From Faecalibacterium sp. (lineage in GTDB: Bacteria > Bacillota > Clostridia > Oscillospirales > Ruminococcaceae): a stretch of 34,737 bases of DNA. The notes beneath the pieces were generated by a model. It was not told the DNA's origin and did not search any database. It saw only the letters and a list, made by a program, of their open reading frames with translations. The stretch's first letter is position 1; every line of letters starts with the position of its first letter. Where the stretch lies: NCBI GenBank assembly GCA_020025795.1, contig JAHHRK010000003.1, positions 1-34,737 on the forward strand, given 5' to 3'. Positions 29,676 to 34,737 of the stretch are shown here, piece after piece. Position numbers and translations under genes: made by a program.

Positions 29676-30710
29676 TTAAGCCGCTTCCCCTAAATCGTGC
29701 AATACCGCATTGGTATCGTCTTTTGCCTTTTGAACAGCCTCTGTGTTAATGGTGTTCATTTCGTCTTCGTTTTCGCTCTTCAAGACCAGTTCGACTTTGC
29801 ACATGTTGTACAGCAATCCAACGAGAAGTACGGTATTGCGGACGCACTGTTTTTCTTCCTCTGTGAAGGTCAACCAATCGGTTTTGCCCAGGGTGTTTAC
29901 GATGTTTTTCAAGTTGTCAAAATAACGGCAGTATACTGCATGAGCGGTACTCAGGGAAGCGGTATACTCGGTTGCCGTAGTGTGCAGACGGTTCAAGTAT
30001 GCGCAGATTTCATTGATCTTTTCTTCGTTTCGCCGCATCTGACCCCAGGCATCATAAGCCTGATCAGAAATCTTAGAACCGGTAACACCAAAAATGACAC
30101 CGCCGACCAACAAGCCTACACCCAGCGTAGCTGCACCCAAGACGGCAGAGCCAAGAGCCATACCGCCACCGCCTGCTGCCAAGGCACCGCCACCTAATGC
30201 GGCTAAGGTAGCATTTGTTGCAGCTGCGCCGCTCAGACTTGCAATTGCTGTGCCGGTCGATGCGGTACCCAATGCCATAACGGCAGCTGTGGTTGCGCCA
30301 GCAGCAGCAAAACCGCCGGCTGTACCGAGAGCGGCACCACCCAGACCACCCAGCAAAACGCCAGCACCAACTGAGACTTGCTGCAAGGTTTCTCCATCGT
30401 AGGAAGGAACTTTAACTCCGTTTTTTTCGTATGCAGCAAAGGTCGGTTTGTTCTGGATCTTTGCCATCACATCGGAAAACTCCTGGAATCCGTTCAGAAT
30501 CGTCAACTCTTTCTGACCCAGAATATCCATGCTCTTGATGGCTTTTTTGTTTGTCCGTTCCAGACGCTGCTCGTTCTTCTTTTGCCGCGCCTGAGCCTCC
30601 TCCATCGTGTCCTTGGCGTCTTTCATTTGTACTGCGCCATGCACACCCATACCAATTCCTGTTGCACCCGCAATGGCAGCACCGATACCTAAAATCAACG
30701 GTAATGGCAT
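29676..30710 (-). CDS. glycine/alanine-zipper membrane protein
   Basis: 344 aa. Residues 1-28 are hydrophobic and Gly-rich. About 30-62 is a charged coiled coil (MEEAQARQKKNEQRLERTNK). About 113-210 is a very long Gly/Ala/Leu stretch with GxxxG-type zippers (GVLLGGLGGAALGTAGG, then VGLLVGGVIFGVTGSKI). Residues 220-344 are a helical acidic domain. Glycine zippers of this length occur in membrane-inserting or pore-forming proteins; activity here is inference. ATG 30710 overlaps the end of the cysteine-cluster gene by 16 bases, so it is translationally coupled as the third gene of the operon. No clear terminator follows. Confidence 0.75.
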   Translation of the reverse strand: MPLPLILGIGAAIAGATGIGMGVHGAVQMKDAKDTMEEAQARQKKNEQRLERTNKKAIKSMDILGQKELTILNGFQEFSDVMAKIQNKPTFAAYEKNGVKVPSYDGETLQQVSVGAGVLLGGLGGAALGTAGGFAAAGATTAAVMALGTASTGTAIASLSGAAATNATLAALGGGALAAGGGGMALGSAVLGAATLGVGLLVGGVIFGVTGSKISDQAYDAWGQMRRNEEKINEICAYLNRLHTTATEYTASLSTAHAVYCRYFDNLKNIVNTLGKTDWLTFTEEEKQCVRNTVLLVGLLYNMCKVELVLKSENEDEMNTINTEAVQKAKDDTNAVLHDLGEAA

Positions 30711-30976
30711 AATGACTCCTCTCTTTCATCCAAATGTTTTAATTTATTACAGGCTTTTTGATTCAGCTCATAATAATCGTGTAAAGAATATTGGCTTTTG
30801 AAAAATGCAGTGTAGCAATCATCCACTCGACACAGTAGTGGACGCGTTTCGTAGATAGAACAGAGATTTCCAGACAAATACTTGCACACACCATCTCCAC
30901 GATCCAGGTCCTTGTACAGTGAGGATAATTCTAAATGGCGGCAGCATGCGCCGCACCGATCACATGGAAAACTCAT
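30695..30976 (-). CDS. YkgJ-type cysteine-cluster protein
   Basis: 93 aa. The N-terminus MSFPCDRCGACCRHLEL gives C-x2-C-x2-CC, followed by CKYL, CSIYETRP and CRVD with further cysteines. This is the pattern of the YkgJ/UPF0153 zinc- or iron-sulfur-binding family. The biochemical role of that family is not established. ATG 30976 overlaps the stop of the preceding gene as ATGA, so it is coupled on both sides. Its conservation inside a three-gene coupled unit suggests a modifying or metal-handling partner of the two membrane proteins. Confidence 0.82.
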   Translation of the reverse strand: MSFPCDRCGACCRHLELSSLYKDLDRGDGVCKYLSGNLCSIYETRPLLCRVDDCYTAFFKSQYSLHDYYELNQKACNKLKHLDEREESLCHYR

Positions 30977-32271
30977 GAAAACACCAGCTTATTGTTTCGA
31001 TCACCCATAAATTCGTCAAAGTCACCCTGCCAGGGGCGTGTGATGCCGAGACATTCGTATTCAGATTCCAGCAACTGCGTCAAGTCGGTTTCACTTTGAG
31101 ATGCGCGAAGTTCAGCAATCAAATGGTTATACTGAGCAGTCTCGCGTTCAAAGCGGTCGATATCAATGGCTTGCAGTTCTTTTAGATAACCAGTCAGAGC
31201 AGCATGCACACGCTTGTAGGACTCCAGCTGTTGCTGAATCGGATTTTTCATTTTTAGCTGGATACAAACTTCTCGAATGATTAAGAATGCGAATCGACAC
31301 CAGGCAATGATGTTGAAATGCAAAAAGAACAGGACAGCATTTCCACCGGAACAGGCTGCTGCATCAATGCCGTCCATGGCGCAAAGTGTGCCGCTGCCCA
31401 AAAGCAGCATCAATCGAAGATCATCGTGGCGTTTGGTAGGTATACACTCTGCCAGGGGGCGTTTATGATAGAAGTAGTGCTTTAAGGCCCAAATCAACTT
31501 AATGGAAAGATCACATAGCACCACGGGAATGGACATGGTCAGACCAAACCGCAGATCGTACCCTTCCTGAAAAACCTTTGTGGCGATGGTAGCCAGGGTA
31601 TTTCGGTACTGCCCGGCTTGAAACTGACCGAAATCACACAGTTGGAACATTTCAAAGAAGGGGATTGCTACACCGGACCCACGCCCACTGGCACCGGAAC
31701 TGCCGGCTACGTCAGACATGATGTGACCAAACCAGTTCGCTACACCACAGAACAGTTTCGATACAAAATCATGACCATGCAATTCAAATTGATTCGTCGC
31801 AATGGTAATCAGCTGTCCGTCGTTGAGGAAAGTGCTGGTGGAGGTAAACTGATTCAATATAGAGAAAAAGAGCCCTACGATATCCGGAGAATGTGCCAGA
31901 GATTTCAGATGGTGGTTTTTGGTGCCCATTGCAAATAGATTTCCCACGGCAGCTCCGTTTGCCTGGTCGTAATTCACGGGAAATTTTTTCTCCAGAAAAC
32001 CGATGGCACTGGCTACATTGGTTTCATTGCCAGCGCGAGGAGTCCATTCCATTTTGCGCGCAAAAGCCATGACGGCATGGTCTACCTGCGTATCAGTCCA
32101 AGCTTGCGTACAGCTGGAAGCGGGAGACCCAACCATAAAGATATCTACCAGTCCGGCAACTGCGCCACAGCCAACGGCAAGCAGGTAATCATATTTGTCG
32201 CATTTGTCATGATAAAACAAGTCGCGTGCGAGTCCTTCATCTAGTTGTTGCATCTGTGCTGCTGTTGTCAT
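30973..32271 (-). CDS. His/Asp-rich membrane protein, function unknown
   Basis: 432 aa, first gene of the coupled operon. Hydrophobic stretches at about 27-48, 128-142, 172-186, 243-263, 286-303 and 309-334; the C-terminal 90 residues are a charged coiled coil. Polar clusters inside membrane parts look functional: LVDIF (41-45), NHHLKSLAHSPD (119-130), ANWFGHIMSDVAGSSG (178-193) and HDDLR (282-286). The GHxxSD and HHLKSLAH blocks recall YdjM-type membrane-bound metal-dependent hydrolases (HxxxTHS and SHxxxD), but the match is loose. ATG 32271 is chosen over 32289 and 32343 because GGGTGA lies upstream and the longer forms run through the operator. Confidence 0.7.
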   Translation of the reverse strand: MTTAAQMQQLDEGLARDLFYHDKCDKYDYLLAVGCGAVAGLVDIFMVGSPASSCTQAWTDTQVDHAVMAFARKMEWTPRAGNETNVASAIGFLEKKFPVNYDQANGAAVGNLFAMGTKNHHLKSLAHSPDIVGLFFSILNQFTSTSTFLNDGQLITIATNQFELHGHDFVSKLFCGVANWFGHIMSDVAGSSGASGRGSGVAIPFFEMFQLCDFGQFQAGQYRNTLATIATKVFQEGYDLRFGLTMSIPVVLCDLSIKLIWALKHYFYHKRPLAECIPTKRHDDLRLMLLLGSGTLCAMDGIDAAACSGGNAVLFFLHFNIIAWCRFAFLIIREVCIQLKMKNPIQQQLESYKRVHAALTGYLKELQAIDIDRFERETAQYNHLIAELRASQSETDLTQLLESEYECLGITRPWQGDFDEFMGDRNNKLVFS

Positions 32272-32294
32272 GATTGTCACCCTTTTCATGTCAT

Positions 32295-32325
32295 ATTGTA
32301 ATACATTAGATGGACAGATACTGTC
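32295..32325 (-). promoter_or_regulatory. operator-promoter of the minus-strand island operon
   Basis: The perfect palindrome GACAG-ATA-CTGTC (32313-32325) lies 12 bp from the -10 box TACAAT (32295-32300, minus strand). The place of the -35 box is inside the palindrome and reads CAGTAT, a poor -35, as in activator-dependent promoters. Confidence 0.65.
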
Positions 32326-32343
32326 ATTGTGGAAGAATTGCAA

Positions 32344-32617
32344 CGATAAAAATACTTTTTATGTAATTCCAAGGATTGGCACTTAGAAAAAAACAGGACC
32401 ATACAAAAGGTAAGGAGGACGAACCATACGACGCTGGTTCATTTTGGATGGCCGTTGCGATTGGATAAAAGATGAAAACTCTCGAGAAATTAGTTGATAT
32501 GTGTAATATTTGTGATAACTATAAAAGTATTATAGCACTTTTGGCGTTTGGAGAGTAGCGCATAGTATCTGCTTTTCCAGACTTTTTCTAAGAACTTATC
32601 TAAGAAATGTTCATGGC
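32344..32617. other. non-coding stretch between the divergent island promoters
   Basis: A+T rich. A good AAGGAGG (32412-32418) is followed by a 25-codon frame, but that frame begins with ATA. A 28-codon frame (32472-32558, MKTLEKLVDMCNIC...) has an ATG but a weak ribosome binding site. An inverted repeat AAAAGT/ACTTTT lies at 32523-32542. No feature here is firm; a degraded small gene or a regulatory RNA is possible. Confidence 0.35.
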
Positions 32618-32648
32618 GACAGTAACTGTCCTTGTGATTTGTTATGAT
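32618..32648 (+). promoter_or_regulatory. operator-promoter of the plus-strand island gene
   Basis: GACAG-TAA-CTGTC (32618-32630), 12 bp, then the -10 box TATGAT (32643-32648) with an extended TGT before it. The -35 position reads CAGTAA inside the palindrome. Arms, spacer length and distance to -10 are identical to the minus-strand copy. Confidence 0.7.
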
Positions 32649-32719
32649 ACTTACAGAAACGGCAACAGAATTGAAAAAGAAAACCATTCGGAAATAGAAT
32701 TAAACGGGAGGACGTAGAA

Positions 32720-33607
32720 ATGTCAATGAAAAAAGGATTGAATCAAGCAGCTGTGAAACCAGCAGCCACAAAGAAGGACGCGTATTCTTCGCTGATGGAA
32801 CTCCAGCAGGAACTCGAGCAGAAACAAAGGGGCAGTACTTTCCTGGGTTTGGTTAACATCATGGCAGACTCAAATGTGACTAGTGTTGTTTCCGAGGATG
32901 AGTCGCAGGAAGAAGTGCAAGCTTTTGGCAAGGCTATGCTGGCACGTATGTTGGACTTCATTGATAAAGTGATGCATTTTTCGGAAGACAGCTATGAGGT
33001 GCGCCGTCCAACAACGCCAGATCCGGAGGATTACGGCGGAGGAGAGTATATTTATGAATCTCGTGTTAAGGCCAAACAGGTGTGCCAAGAGCAGGTGAGC
33101 CAAATTTTGCAGGACTTCACCTCTAAGATGGGCGCTGTAATCGATGTAGCAAAAGAAAATACCATAAGTAACTTGGCAGAGCTGGACGAAATAATCAGTG
33201 ACTTTTCAGAGTGGTTTTCTGACCAGTATGACAAAAACATGAATCTGGAGTGCAGCACGGACGAGGCAATAGAAATGGCAAATGGTGTAAAATCGGATCT
33301 CTGTGCTTTGGCACAAGAGCTTTCCGAGACGAACGTAGAAACGGTCACGAAGCGGCTCTCCAAAGACTTGCTCAAGGTTCCGCATTTCGATGAACAAAAG
33401 TATTTTCAAATGTGCAAAATCGAGCGTGAAGATGATGTGCTCTGTTTTCTGTTGGATGATCCTTGCGATGCGCTGGACAATGCAATCGATGTATTTATGG
33501 AGGATGTAATTGAACCTTTCCAGGATACCGTTAAGGATGCAGTACAGGAAAAGACGGCAGAGGTCTGCCGCAGGATTGTTCAAAAGCTCAATGAACTGTG
33601 TGCATAA
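32720..33607 (+). CDS. acidic helical protein, function unknown
   Basis: 295 aa, soluble, no signal peptide or membrane segment, almost entirely helical and acidic. A basic N-terminus (MSMKKGLNQAAVKPAATKK) is followed by a Gln/Glu coiled coil (SLMELQQELEQKQRG). Long amphipathic helices with regular Val/Ile/Leu follow to the end, including ALDNAIDVFMEDVIEPFQD. No enzymatic motif is seen and no family is recognised. GGGAGG lies about 8 bases before ATG 32720. Its promoter shares the GACAG palindrome with the divergent membrane protein operon, so it is probably expressed together with it. It could be a partner, a lid or an immunity-like protein for the membrane components. Confidence 0.75.
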   Translation: MSMKKGLNQAAVKPAATKKDAYSSLMELQQELEQKQRGSTFLGLVNIMADSNVTSVVSEDESQEEVQAFGKAMLARMLDFIDKVMHFSEDSYEVRRPTTPDPEDYGGGEYIYESRVKAKQVCQEQVSQILQDFTSKMGAVIDVAKENTISNLAELDEIISDFSEWFSDQYDKNMNLECSTDEAIEMANGVKSDLCALAQELSETNVETVTKRLSKDLLKVPHFDEQKYFQMCKIEREDDVLCFLLDDPCDALDNAIDVFMEDVIEPFQDTVKDAVQEKTAEVCRRIVQKLNELCA

Positions 33608-33666
33608 GGCAAAGTGAAAAATTATAAAAAATGAAGCTGCAGTTTCCCTTTTGAAAAGAAAAGATG

Positions 33667-33675
33667 TGCTATAAT
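33667..33675 (+). promoter_or_regulatory. extended -10 promoter of the WYL regulator
   Basis: TGC-TATAAT (33667-33675) without a good -35 and without the GACAG palindrome. The regulator therefore seems to be expressed separately from its likely targets. Confidence 0.55.
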
Positions 33676-33703
33676 GGTTTTCATAAGATTGGAGGAATGC
33701 AGC

Positions 33704-34639
33704 ATGGAAAGTAGCATGACAAAATCAGAGCGGTTGCTGGCGATTTATTCTCAGCTGACCGACGGCGAAATGGTTTCCAAGCGGGCGCTGGCACAGAAAT
33801 TTGGTGTGACCGAGCGCAGCATTCAGAGGGACATTGATGCGCTTCGCTGCTTTTTTTCGGAGCAGCAGTTGGCACAGGATGTAATATATAGCCGGAACGA
33901 AAAAGGATACCGTTTGTTAAAGCAGTCGCCCACGTTGCTGAACAATGATGAAATCTTAGCTGTATGCAAAATTTTGATGGACAGTCGTTCGATGCGTCGA
34001 GATGAAATGCTGCCCATTATAGATAAACTCGTTGCCTGCTGTGTACCTGAAGCGGATAAGAAAAAAATAGAGCAGATGGTTGCCAACGAAAAATTTCATT
34101 ACCTGGAACCCCACCACCAGAAAAAAATTTTGCAGGGTCTGTGGCAGATCAGCCAGGCGGTACAGGAACATCGGGTTATGGAAATCCAGTATGAGCGAGT
34201 GAAAGACCACAAAACCGTGAAGCGTACAGTGGAACCGGTGGGTATCCTGTTCTCAGAATATTATTTTTATCTCACGGCTTTTTTGCGGGATGTGAACAGG
34301 GAAAGCGAATTCGATAATAAAGATGACTGTTTTCCCACAATCTACCGCATCGACCGCATTCGATCCTTCAAGGTATTGGATGAATACTTCTATGTGCCCT
34401 ATAAGGATCGCTTCGAAGAAGGTGAATTCCGCAAACGAGTCCAGTTCATGTACGGTGGCAGGCTGGAAAAAATTCGTTTCCAGTACACGGGGCCTTCCGT
34501 TGAAGCAGTTTTGGACCGTTTGCCCACTGCAAAGGTGCTCCGACAGGATGACTGTGGTTGGGAAATCGAGGCAGAGGTCTTTGGCAAAGGCATTCAAATG
34601 TGGTTGCGCAGCCAAGGAGATTACATAGAAATGCAATAA
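33704..34639 (+). CDS. WYL-domain transcriptional regulator of the island
   Basis: 311 aa. Residues 1-70 are a winged helix-turn-helix (SKRALAQKFGVTERSIQRDI, then DALRCFF). About 145-240 is a WYL domain with EIQYERV, then SEYYFYLTAFLRD and YRIDRIRSFKVL. The C-terminal part resembles a WCX domain (RLEKIRFQYTGPSVEAVLDR). ATG 33704 has GGAGG 8 bases upstream; the frame to 33674 crosses the promoter. WYL regulators often control defence loci and respond to nucleic acids or nucleotides. The gene follows the acidic protein gene by 96 bases, and palindromic GACAG sites on the two nearby promoters fit a dimeric regulator of this kind. Confidence 0.88.
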   Translation: MESSMTKSERLLAIYSQLTDGEMVSKRALAQKFGVTERSIQRDIDALRCFFSEQQLAQDVIYSRNEKGYRLLKQSPTLLNNDEILAVCKILMDSRSMRRDEMLPIIDKLVACCVPEADKKKIEQMVANEKFHYLEPHHQKKILQGLWQISQAVQEHRVMEIQYERVKDHKTVKRTVEPVGILFSEYYFYLTAFLRDVNRESEFDNKDDCFPTIYRIDRIRSFKVLDEYFYVPYKDRFEEGEFRKRVQFMYGGRLEKIRFQYTGPSVEAVLDRLPTAKVLRQDDCGWEIEAEVFGKGIQMWLRSQGDYIEMQ

Positions 34640-34686
34640 AAAGAAAAGAACCTGTCAGAATCATTCTGACAGGTTCTTTTCTTTTT
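34638..34686. terminator. bidirectional terminator
   Basis: A-rich arm, GAACCTGTCAGAA, TCA loop, TTCTGACAGGTTC, T-rich arm. It closes the WYL gene (+) and a minus-strand gene entering from the right. Confidence 0.85.
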
Positions 34687-34708
34687 CTATGTGATATAGC
34701 GCAGGCAA

Positions 34709-34737
34709 TCAGACCGTGGCAACGATCTCGATTTCCA
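34709..34737 (-). CDS. C-terminal end of a possible RidA-family protein (partial)
   Basis: On the minus strand the right edge reads EIEIVATV and then a stop (34709-34711), followed by the terminator. Ending in a VEIE-type strand just before the stop is common in RidA/YjgF enamine deaminases, and this frame is the only one of the three that gives a sensible protein end. Only eight residues are visible, so the identity is tentative. Confidence 0.35.

Noticed and set aside
34651..34673. CTGTC and GACAG arms at the end of the WYL gene
   Set aside because: The arms are in reverse order and form the stem of a terminator, not the operator.

Overview
The window looks like the chromosome of a gut-type Bacillota, most likely Oscillospiraceae/Ruminococcaceae (the Faecalibacterium, Gemmiger and Subdoligranulum neighbourhood). 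The reasons are moderate G+C by eye, strong AGGAGG-type ribosome binding sites, tightly packed genes, short bidirectional terminators, and clostridial forms of AroA, AroC, pullulanase and MATE transporters. This placement is inference; no rRNA or other marker is present.

Layout. 1-5290: end of a large membrane protein, mutY, a small anchored acidic protein, a degenerate LytM-like protein and a tandem AAA+ ATPase. 5339-11697: type I pullulanase, release factor 3, a GNAT-methyltransferase fusion (MnmM/YtqB-like) and a HtrA-type protease. 11879-14431: an MBOAT O-acyltransferase with an SGNH-like partner. 14487-20649 (minus strand): an aromatic amino acid operon read from one strong promoter, in the order chorismate mutase/prephenate dehydratase-like, aroB-like, aroC, aroQ-like, aroA, WYL regulator. 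AroA, AroC and the chorismate mutase domain keep their active sites. The AroB-like, AroQ-like and prephenate dehydratase parts have lost most of the residues known to bind or turn over their usual substrates. 20773-25295: a 55-aa gene, a C39-family protein without its catalytic dyad, a cytidylate kinase-like protein, a MATE transporter and a DUF308/HdeD-like protein.

25336-29002 holds two repressor modules. One is an XRE regulator overlapping an ImmA-like HExxH metalloprotease gene, with tandem 12-bp repeats in the divergent promoter region. The other is an XRE-S24 self-cleaving repressor divergent from a small membrane protein, with three copies of an ACAAC-N5-GTTGT-like operator placed on the two promoters. 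A cyclophilin gene lies between them.

29111-29327 carries two serine tRNA genes. After them the sequence becomes visibly more A+T rich and the genes less familiar (29676-34639). A translationally coupled minus-strand operon encodes a His/Asp-rich membrane protein, a cysteine-cluster protein and a glycine/alanine-zipper membrane protein. It is divergent from an acidic helical protein and a WYL-domain regulator. Both divergent promoters carry the same perfect palindrome, GACAG-N3-CTGTC, exactly 12 bp upstream of the -10 box and replacing the -35 box. This ties the four structural genes into one regulon and makes this block the best candidate for an undescribed system. The window ends inside a minus-strand gene that may be a RidA-like protein.
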